Shown: positions 50,978 through 60,752, counted from the first letter of the stretch. The stretch is 64,000 nt of DNA from Mesorhizobium sp. M7A.F.Ca.US.008.03.1.1 (GCF_003997495.1 NZ_RZRU01000008.1:109905-173904); one strand, 5' to 3'. Made by a program: numbers and translations. Notes: generated from the sequence alone by a model not told the origin.

Positions 50978-53900
50978 CTACTTCTTCGCCATCTGCTTCT
51001 TCACCAGATCGATTTTCTGGTCGGTGAGCGGGATGGGGATCGTGTAGCCGGCTTCGGTAAAGCCTTGCTTGGCGTTCTCGAAGAATCCGATCGCCTTTTG
51101 ATATTCGGCCTTGCCGCCACCATAGCCGGCCCGATTCCAGCTGACGTCACCGAGATTGTTCTGCGCGAAGGCCCATTGCATGGGCAGGCTTTCCCTGGTG
51201 AATACCTTCAGCGTCGCCGCGAAGGCCGCCTCGGCATCACCGAGATATTTGTCGGTGCGTTCGAGATTGCCGAGGTTGAGCAGGCTCATGCCGATGCCGT
51301 TCTGGGCGTTGGCCCAGTCGACCGGTGCCGCGTCCACGGTGAGCACTTCGAGGGCTGCCCGGCGGGCCGCGATGGACTCCAGCAAAATCCTGGGGTCGGC
51401 ATTGCTCATGCTCAGCCAGTGCAGCGTCGAGCCGAGGCCGGCCTGGGCCAGCGCCCATTGGCGCGGGTTCGTCCCGCGCTTGTACTCGCGCAACGCATCG
51501 CGGTAGGCGGCAATGGCCTCACCGTAATGTTCAGGCTTGTCGGTGACGCCGCCGAGAAGCTGCAGCGTGTTGCCGAGATTGTAGTGGCTCATTGCCCAGT
51601 CCTGCGGGAATTTCCGTCTGACATAGACCTGCCGCGCGGTCCGGAACGCCGCCGCCGACTGCTCCAGCTTGGCCGCGTCGCGGGTGCGCTGGCCAAGTGT
51701 CTGGTAGATCGAACCGAGATTGTTCTGCGCCGACGCCCAGTCCATCGGGAAACGCTGCCGGGTAAACACCGTCAGCGCATCGTCATAGGCGGCAGCTGCC
51801 TCTTCCAGCGCGGCGGTGCCCATATCGAAGCGGGCGACACCGCTCAGCGCGTTGCCGAGGTTGAGCCGGCTGGTTGCCCACGAAACCGGGAAGGTTTCAC
51901 GGGTTCGCACCTCGAGCGCGGCACGGAACGCGTCGGCCGCCTCGTTTATCTTCGCCTTGTCGTTGAGTTGGATGCCGAGCGACACCAGCGTGTTGCCGAG
52001 ATTGTTCTCGACCATTGCCCATTCAACGGGCGCCTTTTCGCGCGTGTACTCCTCAAGTGCCAGCCGGTAGGCCGCCTCGGCTTGCGTCAGATGTTCGCCG
52101 GCGGCCTCGCGCTCGGAAAGCGCGTACAGCGCTAGGCCGAGATTGTTCTGCGAAGCGGCCCAGTCGAGCGGCACTTTTTCGCGCGGGCGTTTCTGGAGCG
52201 TCGCGCGCATCGCCACCACCGCCTCGTTCAGGCGCTTCGGGTCGCTCTCGCGTTCGCCGATCTTCAACAGCACATTGGCCAGATTGTTCTGCGCGGCGGC
52301 CCAGTTGAGATCGTCCTTCTCGCGCTCGAACACGACAAGGGAATCGCGAAAGATCCGCGCTGCCTCTTCAAGGCGCGCGGTCTCTGTCTCGCGCTCGCCG
52401 ATGGTCTGCAGCACCACCGCCATGTTGTTGCGGGTGATCGCCCAGTCGCGATTCTGTTCGCCATTGGGAATGAAGTTCAGGATGGTGCGATAGGCCTCGA
52501 TGGAGTGCTGCAGCGCATTGAGGTCGCCGGTGGCGTAGCCGTAGGCGTTCAACGCCTCGGCTTCCTGGTTCTTGTAGTTCCAGCGCAGCCTGTCGTCCCA
52601 TTTTTCGGCCAGCGAAAACGCCTTGGCGTAGTCGCCGGCGGCGGATTTGTAGTCGAACACCAGGCCAGAGGCATCGGCGCGCCTGGCATAGATCGCGGCA
52701 TCGGCAAAACGCTTCTGCTTGACGAGATCTTCGGCCTCATCGACCGCATCGTTGGTCTGCTCGACCCGGCCGACGGCATCGTCGAGGAATCTGCGCGCCG
52801 TCACGATGGCGCCCTGGCCGATCGCCTTGTCGGCCGAGGCGACAAGGCGTTTGATCTCCGGATCGTCGGTGCGCAGTGCGGCGCGCTCGGACATCATCTT
52901 CTTCAGACGCTCGGCCTGGGCGTCGAGGACCTTTTGCAGGTCGGTCGGATCTTCCGGGATTTTTTCCGTGCCGAGCGCTTTCAGCACGCCATAAAGCGCG
53001 TCGAGCGGCACGCCTTCCTGCAGCGAGGCCAATTCCACCTGCGCCCGTTTGGTGTCGGGCAGGTCGGAAATCGTCAGCAGGAGCTGGCGCCTTTCGCCTG
53101 TGATCAGCCCGTCGTCGCCGGTCGGCTCCGCCGGCGCGACGCCGAAATAGAGCAGCCGGCGCAGGCTTTCATTGACCCAGGGGCGCTGTTTTGCCTTTGT
53201 GTCGAGATAGACCTCCTCGGTCACCATGCGCATGACCGAGCCGAACTCGGTGCCCTTCATCGCCGCGAGGTGGCGCAGCAGGGCGGATGCGTAAGGGCTG
53301 TTTTCGCCGGCGGCGCCATCGAGCGCCGGACGACCCGGTTCGGCGGCAAAGCCGACCACCGTGCCCAGGCTCGCGTCGGCCGCCGGCGCATTGCCGAGCG
53401 CCTTGGCGCCGCGCACCGGTTCCAGCCCGCCGGCACCGATAGGCGAGGCGGAAGCAGTCGGTGAGCGCCGTACCACTGCATCCGCGGGGAATGGATTGGT
53501 GCGGCAGGCGTCGAGCAGCACGATCGTCACCGGCACTGTCTTTTTCAATGCCTCCATGACGGCGGATACCGGCACAAGGCTGGTGCCGGCATCCTTCAGC
53601 GACGAGACGTCGGCATCGACTGGAACCAGATAGTTTTCGCCGCCGGCCTCGATGCCATGACCGGAATAATAGATGAAGGCGACATCGGCGCCGTCGGCAT
53701 CTTCCGTGAACCGCTCCAGGTCGCGATTCAGCTTTGCAGCGTCGCGGTCGGTGACGCTGCGGGCGTCGAAGCCGAGGTCGGTCAGCATCTTGGCCATGTC
53801 GCGGGCGTCGTTGGCGGGGTTGGGCAGGGCGGCGATGTGCAGGTAATTCGACTGGCCGATGATCAGCGCCACGCCCTTCAGGCTTTTCGTCTCGGCAACT

Positions 53901-53998
53901 GCGAGCGCGGTCGTGGCCAGGCAAAGCAGTGCCGTGACGAAAGCCGTCAGCCACGCCTGCCGCAAAAGATTAAGCTTTGTGGTTTCGACAAAGGTCAT
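50978..53998 (-). CDS. Caspase-like protease with long TPR array
   Basis: About 1006 residues. An N-terminal hydrophobic segment (about 13-35) exports or anchors it. The C14 caspase fold (41-260) has the catalytic dyad H114 in IYYSGHGIEAGG and C165 in VLLDACRTNPFP. After a linker and a coiled region (about 330-460) come about nine tetratricopeptide-like repeats of about 56 residues, each with W-A-x-x-QNNLG or similar. These look like protein-interaction scaffolds for the protease. Bacterial members are often called metacaspases or orthocaspases. The start MTFVETTKL is favoured over a longer frame on family grounds. Role unknown. Confidence 0.87.
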   Translation of the reverse strand: MTFVETTKLNLLRQAWLTAFVTALLCLATTALAVAETKSLKGVALIIGQSNYLHIAALPNPANDARDMAKMLTDLGFDARSVTDRDAAKLNRDLERFTEDADGADVAFIYYSGHGIEAGGENYLVPVDADVSSLKDAGTSLVPVSAVMEALKKTVPVTIVLLDACRTNPFPADAVVRRSPTASASPIGAGGLEPVRGAKALGNAPAADASLGTVVGFAAEPGRPALDGAAGENSPYASALLRHLAAMKGTEFGSVMRMVTEEVYLDTKAKQRPWVNESLRRLLYFGVAPAEPTGDDGLITGERRQLLLTISDLPDTKRAQVELASLQEGVPLDALYGVLKALGTEKIPEDPTDLQKVLDAQAERLKKMMSERAALRTDDPEIKRLVASADKAIGQGAIVTARRFLDDAVGRVEQTNDAVDEAEDLVKQKRFADAAIYARRADASGLVFDYKSAAGDYAKAFSLAEKWDDRLRWNYKNQEAEALNAYGYATGDLNALQHSIEAYRTILNFIPNGEQNRDWAITRNNMAVVLQTIGERETETARLEEAARIFRDSLVVFEREKDDLNWAAAQNNLANVLLKIGERESDPKRLNEAVVAMRATLQKRPREKVPLDWAASQNNLGLALYALSEREAAGEHLTQAEAAYRLALEEYTREKAPVEWAMVENNLGNTLVSLGIQLNDKAKINEAADAFRAALEVRTRETFPVSWATSRLNLGNALSGVARFDMGTAALEEAAAAYDDALTVFTRQRFPMDWASAQNNLGSIYQTLGQRTRDAAKLEQSAAAFRTARQVYVRRKFPQDWAMSHYNLGNTLQLLGGVTDKPEHYGEAIAAYRDALREYKRGTNPRQWALAQAGLGSTLHWLSMSNADPRILLESIAARRAALEVLTVDAAPVDWANAQNGIGMSLLNLGNLERTDKYLGDAEAAFAATLKVFTRESLPMQWAFAQNNLGDVSWNRAGYGGGKAEYQKAIGFFENAKQGFTEAGYTIPIPLTDQKIDLVKKQMAKK

Positions 53999-54108
53999 TT
54001 GTCGTTCGTGCCCGCCCTGATGATCCAAACCTCTATAACGCTGCCAGTGGACCATGATCAAATTCGGGCGCGATTGCGCTGCGGTCGTGGCTCGCCTATC
54101 CCTGAAAA

Positions 54109-55056
54109 ATGTCGCCGCTCACCGAAACCGTTCTTTTCGTCTTCAGCCTCGTCGCGCTCGGCTATCTCACCGGGCTCACCGGCTATCTGAAACCGGCCAG
54201 CGGGGACGGCATCTCCGAATTCGCCATCAACGTGGCGATGCCGCTGCTGCTGTTTCGGACGATGGTGAATTCCGATTTCCATGGCGTGGCGCCCTGGTCG
54301 CTGTGGGGCGCTTACTTCACCGCGGTTGCCATGACATGGGCTGCGGGCCATCTGGTGACGACGCGGATCTTCGGGCGGGACGCACGCACAGGCATCGTCG
54401 GTGGAGTGTCGTCGTCCTTCTCGAATGTGGTGTTGCTGGGCATTCCCTTCGTTCTCGGCGTATTCGGGCCCAGTGGATTCGAAGTGCTGTCGCTGCTCGT
54501 TTCGGTGCATCTGCCGACCATGATGATGGCTTCGATCATCATGTTCGAGATATTTGGCCGCGGTGACAGTGAGCCCGTACACCCGCTGCGCATCATCCAG
54601 AGCTTTCTGAGGAGACTGTTCACCAACCCCCTGATCATCGGTATTCTGGCCGGGCTGGCATGGCGCCTAACCGGCACGCCGCTGCCGAACCTTGCCACGC
54701 GGCTGATCGATGCGCTGGCTGACACTGCCGGGCCAGTGGCGTTGTTCGCCATGGGGCTCAGCCTGCGCCGATTCGGCATTTCCGGTAACATCCGACCGGC
54801 GCTGGCGCTGTCGGTGCTGAAACTGTTCCTGATGCCGGCTCTGGTTCTAGGTCTGGTCTGGCTGCTTGGCCTGCCGCCATTGACGGCCAAGGTGGCGGTG
54901 GTGGTGGCGGCGCTGCCATCCGGCATCAATTCCTATCTCATCGCCGTACAGTTCAACACCGGCCAGGCGCTGGCGTCGAACCAGATGACCATCGCCACGG
55001 CGAGTGCGGTTGTTACAACCGCCTTCTGGCTGACGGTGGTGCTCCACGTTTTCTGA
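54109..55056 (+). CDS. AEC (auxin efflux carrier-like) family transporter
   Basis: A 315-residue polytopic membrane protein with ten hydrophobic segments in two five-helix halves. The family marks are GDGISEFAINVAMPLLLFRTM near the start and GPVALFAMGLSLRR with the LPSGINSYLIAVQF stretch near the end. AEC proteins carry malonate, auxin-like or other organic acids. It is divergent from the caspase gene with a 110-nt gap; no operon partner is visible. Confidence 0.87.
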   Translation: MSPLTETVLFVFSLVALGYLTGLTGYLKPASGDGISEFAINVAMPLLLFRTMVNSDFHGVAPWSLWGAYFTAVAMTWAAGHLVTTRIFGRDARTGIVGGVSSSFSNVVLLGIPFVLGVFGPSGFEVLSLLVSVHLPTMMMASIIMFEIFGRGDSEPVHPLRIIQSFLRRLFTNPLIIGILAGLAWRLTGTPLPNLATRLIDALADTAGPVALFAMGLSLRRFGISGNIRPALALSVLKLFLMPALVLGLVWLLGLPPLTAKVAVVVAALPSGINSYLIAVQFNTGQALASNQMTIATASAVVTTAFWLTVVLHVF

Positions 55057-55285
55057 TAGGGTATGTCGATATTCAGATGAGTGCCGCCCCGCGATCGGCA
55101 TGGCATATGTCTGGCCTGCTCTCGCCTCGGGCTGGTCCAACCCCTATATGCCATCTTGCGATTGCTTGCGGGCCTTGCCCTCGGTAAAGAGCAGTGGCTC
55201 CGGCATGCCGGCTTCAGTCCATTGCGCACGCTCGCCAAAGAATTCACAGACCGGCCCGTCAGGGCGCCGAAACGGAGGATAGACC

Positions 55286-56743
55286 ATGCTTCAGAAAACC
55301 AGCCATTTCATGCGGCAGGCCAATCTCATCAATGGCGAATGGGTGCAGGCCGACAGCGGCCAGACGGTCGACGTCAACAACCCGGCCACCGGCCTCAAGA
55401 TCGGCACCGTGCCGAAGTCGGGCAAAGCCGAGACCCGTCGCGCCATCGAAGCCGCCGCGGAAGCTTTCAAGACCTGGCGCAAGACGACTGCGCTTGAGCG
55501 CTCGAAACTGCTGCGCAAGCTGCACGACGCGATGATGGACAATCAGGACGTGCTGGCCGAACTGCTGACCATCGAGCAGGGCAAGTCGCTGTTCGAATCG
55601 AAGGGCGAGATCGGCTCCGCCGCGGCATACATATTGTGGTTCGCCGAGGAAGGCCGCCGCACCTATGGCGACGTCGTGCCGTCGCCGTGGGCGGATCGCC
55701 GTATCCTGGTGACCAAGGAGCCGGTCGGCGTCATCGCCGCCATCACGCCGTGGAATTTCCCGTCTTCTATGCTGGCCCGCAAGCTCGGCCCGGCGCTCGC
55801 CGCCGGCTGCACCGCCGTGGTCAAGCCTGCGTCGCAGACACCGTATTCAGGTCTCGCCTGGGGCGCGCTCGCCGAGGAAGTCGGCTTCCCCAAGGGCGTC
55901 GTCAACATCCTGACCGGTTCGGCCAGCGAGATCGGCGACGAGATCTGCGCCAATCCGCTGGTGTCGAAGATCACCTTCACCGGATCGACCGAGGTCGGCA
56001 AGCTTCTCATCCAGAAGTCGTCGGTCACCGTCAAGAAGGTGTCGATGGAGCTCGGGGGCAACGCACCGTTCATCGTCTTCGACGACGCCGACCTCGAGCG
56101 TGCCGTTGCCGGTGCGATCACCGCCAAATATCGCAATTCCGGCCAGACCTGCGTCTGCACGAACCGCTTCCTTGTCCAGGCAGGTGTCTATGACAAGTTC
56201 GTCGAGAAGCTCGCTGCCGCCAGCAACGGGCTGAAGGTCGGCTCTGGCCTCGAGGACGGCGTGCAGCAGGGGCCGCTGATCGACGAGAAGGCGGTCGAGA
56301 AGGTCGAGGAACTGATCGCCGACGCCACATCCAAGGGCGGCAAGATCGTCGCCGGCGGCAAGCGCCATGCGCTCGGCGGTTCGTTCTTCCAGCCGACGGT
56401 CATCGCCAACGCGACACCCAAGATGCGCTTCATGAAGGAAGAGATCTTTGGCCCGGTCGCACCGGTGTTCAAGTTCGAGACCGAAGAGGAAGCCGTCGCG
56501 CTCGCCAACGACACCGAATTCGGCCTCGCCTGCTACTTCTACACAGGCGATCTCGGCCGCGCCTTCCGCGTTATGGAAGGGCTGAAATACGGCATGGTGG
56601 GCGTCAATGAAGGCCTCATCACCACGCCGGAGGCGCCGTTCGGCGGCGTCAAGGAATCGGGTCTCGGCAAGGAAGGCGGACATCAGGGCATCGAGGATTA
56701 TCTCGACACCAAATATGTCTGCATCGGCGGCCTCGGCCTCTGA
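55286..56743 (+). CDS. gabD: NAD(P)-dependent succinate-semialdehyde dehydrogenase
   Basis: A 485-residue aldehyde dehydrogenase with general base E255 in SMELGGNAP, nucleophile C289 in SGQTCVC and the Rossmann sequence FTGSTEVGK. Best match by eye is GabD, which oxidises succinate semialdehyde in GABA breakdown. GGAGG lies 7 nt upstream of ATG 55286. GABA is an important symbiotic amine, but no GABA transaminase adjoins it here; the class III aminotransferase at 23043 is one candidate partner. Confidence 0.92.
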   Translation: MLQKTSHFMRQANLINGEWVQADSGQTVDVNNPATGLKIGTVPKSGKAETRRAIEAAAEAFKTWRKTTALERSKLLRKLHDAMMDNQDVLAELLTIEQGKSLFESKGEIGSAAAYILWFAEEGRRTYGDVVPSPWADRRILVTKEPVGVIAAITPWNFPSSMLARKLGPALAAGCTAVVKPASQTPYSGLAWGALAEEVGFPKGVVNILTGSASEIGDEICANPLVSKITFTGSTEVGKLLIQKSSVTVKKVSMELGGNAPFIVFDDADLERAVAGAITAKYRNSGQTCVCTNRFLVQAGVYDKFVEKLAAASNGLKVGSGLEDGVQQGPLIDEKAVEKVEELIADATSKGGKIVAGGKRHALGGSFFQPTVIANATPKMRFMKEEIFGPVAPVFKFETEEEAVALANDTEFGLACYFYTGDLGRAFRVMEGLKYGMVGVNEGLITTPEAPFGGVKESGLGKEGGHQGIEDYLDTKYVCIGGLGL

Positions 56744-56835
56744 TAGGCTATCCCTGAGATGGAGAGGCCAATGGCCTGCCCATCTCTCACGGGAAAACCA
56801 GCCGAAGTCTTCTGGATCAACTGGCATTTACGGGC

Positions 56836-57858
56836 ATGGCGATGAAGGACGGCGAGGTTTTCGGCACGACGCAGGCTGGCGAGCAGGTGCGTCGCTTCAC
56901 GATCAGGGGCGGCGGCATCACAGCCAACATCATCGGCCTGGGCGCGATCATCCAGGATCTGCGCCTGACCGGGCACGATGCGCCGCTGGTGCTCGGCTAT
57001 GACAGTCTGGAAGGCTACGAGACGGATACGGCCTTCTTCGGTGCGGTCGTCGGCCGCTACGCCAACCGCATCCGCGACGGCCGCTTCACCATTGGCGGCA
57101 GCCGCTACCAGACCGAGCAAAACTTTCTCGACAAGCATACGCTGCATGGCGGCTCGCAAGGTTATTCCCACCGGCCGTGGACGGTTTCCTTGCATGGCAG
57201 GGATTTCGTCACGCTGACGCTGCACGACCCGGACGGCACGATGGGTTTTCCCGGCGCGCTTGATGTCACCTGCACCTACCGGCTGAAGATCCCCGGCACG
57301 CTCAGCGTCGAGCTGACGGCCACCTGCGAGGAGCCGACGCTGTGCAATCTCACCCAGCATTCCTATTTCAACCTGGATGACGGCGGTGCCGGCGACATTC
57401 TCGACCACAGGATGATGCTGAATGCCGGCGCCTATCTGCCGGTCGACGGCGACATGATCCCCACAGGCGTGGTCAAGCCGGTTGACGGCACGCCGTTCGA
57501 TTTCCGCCAGGCGCGGCCGCTGCGCATGGAGACCGAGGGCGAACAGCTGCCCTACGACCAGAATTTCTGCCTCGCTTCGGCACGCGGGCCGCTCAAGCAA
57601 GCGGCATGGTCGCAAGGCGCCAGTTCCGGTGTCGAGATGGAGGTTTGGACCACCGAGCCCGGCGTTCAGCTCTATACCGGCCAGTATGTGACCCCGCGAA
57701 CCGGGCTGGAAGGGCGAAATTATAAGGCCTTTTGCGGTTTCTGCCTGGAGCCGCAGGTGTGGCCGGATGCGCCGAACCGGCCCTATTTCCCACAGGCGAC
57801 GCTGTGGCCGGGCGCGATCTACCACCATGTGACGGAATACAGGTTCCGACTGCCTTAG
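56836..57858 (+). CDS. Aldose 1-epimerase (mutarotase) family protein
   Basis: A 340-residue galactose-mutarotase-like beta-supersandwich enzyme interconverting alpha and beta aldose anomers. Conserved blocks are PLVLGYDSLEGYE, GRYANRIRDGRFTIGG and the histidine sites in KHTLHGGSQG and LTQHSYFNL, followed by the catalytic glutamate region in CGFCLEPQVWPDAPN. Located 92 nt after gabD; its sugar partner may be the KDG kinase convergent downstream. Confidence 0.88.
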   Translation: MAMKDGEVFGTTQAGEQVRRFTIRGGGITANIIGLGAIIQDLRLTGHDAPLVLGYDSLEGYETDTAFFGAVVGRYANRIRDGRFTIGGSRYQTEQNFLDKHTLHGGSQGYSHRPWTVSLHGRDFVTLTLHDPDGTMGFPGALDVTCTYRLKIPGTLSVELTATCEEPTLCNLTQHSYFNLDDGGAGDILDHRMMLNAGAYLPVDGDMIPTGVVKPVDGTPFDFRQARPLRMETEGEQLPYDQNFCLASARGPLKQAAWSQGASSGVEMEVWTTEPGVQLYTGQYVTPRTGLEGRNYKAFCGFCLEPQVWPDAPNRPYFPQATLWPGAIYHHVTEYRFRLP

Positions 57859-57894
57859 AGCAGTTCACCGTTTCACGGAAACGGTGAACTGCTC
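57858..57894 (+). terminator. Long hairpin after the epimerase gene
   Basis: GAGCAGTTCACCGTTT (57858-57873) and AAACGGTGAACTGCTC (57879-57894) are perfect 16-bp arms around a 5-nt loop. The left arm begins at the last base of the stop codon. It serves as a bidirectional terminator between the convergent genes. Confidence 0.75.
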
Positions 57895-57902
57895 CAACTC
57901 TT

Positions 57903-57957
57903 TGTTTTGACGCAATTCCGGACGGAAAACCGTTCACACTTTTCCTGGAATTGCTAG
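57903..57957. repeat. Palindromic intergenic repeat
   Basis: TTGTTTTGACGCAATTCC at the left and CTTTTCCTGGAATTGC at the right with an inner GGACGGAAAACCGTTCACA. GCAATTCC and GGAATTGC are inverted. It is the shorter copy of the repeat at 22761-22841. Confidence 0.8.
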
Positions 57958-57968
57958 TTTTTCAGACC

Positions 57969-58889
57969 TTAGCCTTCGAATGCCGCTCGCAATATCTCGA
58001 ACGGCGCCAGCGCGCCGCGCACCTGCACCACGGCGGCGGCGACGCGATGGGCACGGCTGGCGGCTTCCTGCGGGTCGTGCCCGGCAAGACGTGCTGCAAG
58101 ATAGCCGCCGTTGAAGGAATCGCCGGCGCCGGTCGTATCGGCGGGAGCGGCGACATGGATCGCCGGGACTTCGCGCAGCGTTCCTGCTTGGGCAATCAGT
58201 GCCGGCGCTTCGCCGTTCTTGACGACGACCTCGCTGACGAGTTGCCCGAGCCGCTTCGCTGTGGCTTGCGGTGTTGCATCGCCGAACAGCATCTGCTCGT
58301 CGGGGAAGGTCGGCAATGCGATGTCGGTGACGGCAAGGGCTTCGACGATCGCTGCCTGCGCATCTTCGCGATTGCGCCAGAGCCGTGGCCGGTAGTTGGG
58401 GTCGAAGGCGACAAGTGAACCCGCCGAGCGTGCCTTGGCGACAGCCGCCAGCAAAACCGCGCGCGCGGCCTCGTCCAGAATTGCCAAAGTGATTCCGGAA
58501 AAATAGACAAGCGCCTGATTTCCCAGGTTTTTCGACAATGCAACTGGGTCTGAGGCGAGCTTCCGCGCAGCGGCATCGGAACGCCAGTAGGTGAAGGAAC
58601 GCTCGGCCCCGGTCAGCGTGATGGCATAGAGGCCGGGCCGCGCGCCCGCTATGACCGGGCTGGAGCCGATGCCGATGCCGTTCTCGGCCAGGAAATCGAT
58701 CTGGCCTTGCGAGAAGGGATCGTCACCGAAGGCCGAGACATAGGTTGCCGGCCGCTCGGTGCTCAACGCATGCAGCGCCCACAGCGTGTTGAACGTGTCG
58801 CCGGCAAAGCCCATGCGCCAGTTCGGTCCCGTCTGGCCCGACAGTTCGAGCATGCATTCGCCGATCGAGGCGACGCCGGTTCCCGCCAT
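57969..58889 (-). CDS. kdgK: 2-dehydro-3-deoxygluconokinase (PfkB family)
   Basis: A 306-residue ribokinase-fold kinase: SIGECMLELSG opening, GFAGDTFNTLWAL substrate loop, and ADTTGAGDSFNGGYLAARL, with the catalytic aspartate, near residue 250. It phosphorylates 2-keto-3-deoxygluconate for the Entner-Doudoroff pathway. Start ATG 58889 has GGAGGA upstream. No dehydratase or aldolase genes adjoin it. PfkB members differ in substrate, so KDG is a well-supported but not proven call. Confidence 0.87.
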   Translation of the reverse strand: MAGTGVASIGECMLELSGQTGPNWRMGFAGDTFNTLWALHALSTERPATYVSAFGDDPFSQGQIDFLAENGIGIGSSPVIAGARPGLYAITLTGAERSFTYWRSDAAARKLASDPVALSKNLGNQALVYFSGITLAILDEAARAVLLAAVAKARSAGSLVAFDPNYRPRLWRNREDAQAAIVEALAVTDIALPTFPDEQMLFGDATPQATAKRLGQLVSEVVVKNGEAPALIAQAGTLREVPAIHVAAPADTTGAGDSFNGGYLAARLAGHDPQEAASRAHRVAAAVVQVRGALAPFEILRAAFEG

Positions 58890-59040
58890 CTACAGTCCTC
58901 CAGTGATCTCGGTGCTGTAGCTTTTTGCCATCGGCAGCGCCATGCTTGGCAAGCAGGGTTTTTTCCGCCACAGCGTTTTCCCACAGGCTGGCGGGATGCG
59001 ATCCGTTCGGCAGAGCGTTGTCTGCAGAAGAGGAACCGGT

Positions 59041-59490
59041 TTGGCATCGATATGGCGTTATCTTCTGGCGGGTCTTGGTCTGGCTGCCTTGCTGGTCGGC
59101 ATTCTCGCGGTCGTCTTCCTGACGGCGCCGCGGTCGTCGCTGCCAGCCGGCCCTGATGTCTCGCGGACGAAGAACACCGCCAACGCGCTGTTCGTGGCAA
59201 GCTTCGCGCCGGAGCGAGGTGTCGTGCGGCAGGGCGAACTGCAATCCTGGCTGCTGACCTTGAAGACAAAGGCAGGAGTTCCGGTGGAAGGTGCCGCCAT
59301 CGCGATTTCCGGCGGCATGCCGCTTCACAGTCACGGCCTGCCAACCAGCCCGCAGGCGACCGACTATCTCGGCGACGGGCGCTACCGGATCGAAGGGGTG
59401 AAATTCACCATGAGCGGCTGGTGGCAGGTGCATTTCGCCATTTCGGCCACCGCCGGCTCCGACACGGTGCTGTTCAACGTGGTTCTGTGA
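59041..59490 (+). CDS. FixH/YtkA-like small membrane-anchored protein
   Basis: About 149 residues from TTG 59041, with AGAGGA 7 nt upstream. One hydrophobic segment (about 5-27, YLLAGLGLAALLVGILAVVF) anchors a periplasmic immunoglobulin-like domain. Its conserved block is GGMPLHSHGLPTSPQATDYL, followed by GRYRIEGVKFTMSGWWQVHFAI, as in FixH/YtkA-like domains. The two histidines and tryptophans may bind copper or receive electrons. It lies 7 nt before the di-heme peroxidase gene and is probably its partner. ATG starts upstream exist but lie in the region divergent from kdgK. Confidence 0.7.
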   Translation: MASIWRYLLAGLGLAALLVGILAVVFLTAPRSSLPAGPDVSRTKNTANALFVASFAPERGVVRQGELQSWLLTLKTKAGVPVEGAAIAISGGMPLHSHGLPTSPQATDYLGDGRYRIEGVKFTMSGWWQVHFAISATAGSDTVLFNVVL

Positions 59491-59497
59491 GCAAGAA

Positions 59498-60697
59498 ATG
59501 AGGTGGCTTTCACGTTTTCTGGCGCTGATGGTTGCCGTTGTCCTTGCCGGTTGCGGCAAGCCTGACTTTTCCGACGCCGAGAAGAAGACCATCGCCTCGC
59601 TGGCGCTGTCGGCATTGCCGCCGCTGAAACCCGACACCACCAACCGTTTTGCCGACGTGCCGGCCGCCGCCGCACTCGGCTCGACGCTGTTCTTCGATCA
59701 GGGCATGAGCCGTGACGGCACAGTGTCCTGCTCGACCTGCCACAAGATCGACCGCCAGTTCCAGGACGACCTGCCGCAAGCGGTCGGCGTCGGCCACACC
59801 AACCGGCGTACCATGCCGCTGGCCGGCGTGGCGCGCGATCCCTGGTTCTTCTGGGACGGCCGCCGCGACAGCCTGTGGGCGCAAGCGCTGACGCCGCTCG
59901 AAAACCCACTGGAGCAGGCGGGAAACCGCACCGCTTACGCGCATTACATCAAGGCGCGCTTCGGTGAGCGCTATGAGCGCATCTTCGGACCGCTGCCTGA
60001 CCTGTCGACGGTACCTGCCAATGCCAGTCCGCTCGGCACCGATGCCGAGAAGGCGGCATGGAATGCTATGCCCGACGACGAGGCCGAGGACGTCAACCGT
60101 GTTTTCGCCAATATCGGCAAGGCGATCGCGGCTTTCGAACGCTCGATCGAGCCGGCGCAGACCCGCTTCGATCGCTTCGCGCTGGATCTGGCGACCGGCG
60201 CCGAAACGAAAGGCGACGCGGTCTTTTCCAGGGAAGAAATCCTTGGCCTGAAACTGTTCATCGGCAAGGCCAATTGCGTGACCTGCCATGAAGGCCCGCG
60301 CTTCACCGACAGCGGCTTTCACAACACCGGTGTGCCGCCCGTTGCGGATTTGCCGCCGGATCGTGGCCGAATCGATGCCGTGCGCCAAGTCGATGCCGAC
60401 CCGTTCAACTGCTTCGGCGCTTTTCGCGACGGCGCCGCCGCAGCCTGCGGCGAGTTGCGCTTCATGGTCAGGGACGCGCCGGAGCTTGTTCGCGCTTACA
60501 AGACGCCGTCGCTGCGCGGAGCGGCAACGCGGCCGCCCTATATGCACGCAGGGCAGTTTTCATCGCTTGACGAGGTGGTGGCGCACTATGCCAAGGCGGT
60601 GCCCAGCGTCGAGGGGACATCCGAGGTTCATCCGCTCGAACTGTCGGATCGTGAGCGTGCGGCGCTGGTGGTTTTCCTGAAGACGCTTTCGGAATGA
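59498..60697 (+). CDS. Lipoprotein di-heme cytochrome c peroxidase / MbnH-like
   Basis: A 399-residue protein starting MRWLSRFLALMVAVVLAGCGK, a lipoprotein signal with the lipobox LAGC. Two CXXCH heme sites are visible: CSTCH near residue 78 and CVTCH near 263. The spacing and the GRRDSLWAQALTPLENP segment fit the bacterial cytochrome c peroxidase/MauG group, including MbnH-like enzymes that oxidise a tryptophan in a partner protein. It is anchored in the membrane and works in the periplasm. The upstream FixH/YtkA-like gene is its likely partner. Confidence 0.87.
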   Translation: MRWLSRFLALMVAVVLAGCGKPDFSDAEKKTIASLALSALPPLKPDTTNRFADVPAAAALGSTLFFDQGMSRDGTVSCSTCHKIDRQFQDDLPQAVGVGHTNRRTMPLAGVARDPWFFWDGRRDSLWAQALTPLENPLEQAGNRTAYAHYIKARFGERYERIFGPLPDLSTVPANASPLGTDAEKAAWNAMPDDEAEDVNRVFANIGKAIAAFERSIEPAQTRFDRFALDLATGAETKGDAVFSREEILGLKLFIGKANCVTCHEGPRFTDSGFHNTGVPPVADLPPDRGRIDAVRQVDADPFNCFGAFRDGAAAACGELRFMVRDAPELVRAYKTPSLRGAATRPPYMHAGQFSSLDEVVAHYAKAVPSVEGTSEVHPLELSDRERAALVVFLKTLSE

Positions 60698-60752
60698 CTT
60701 AGCCAGCGATCAATGGTTGAAGGAATATTGCAAAAAAGGTATATATAATACG

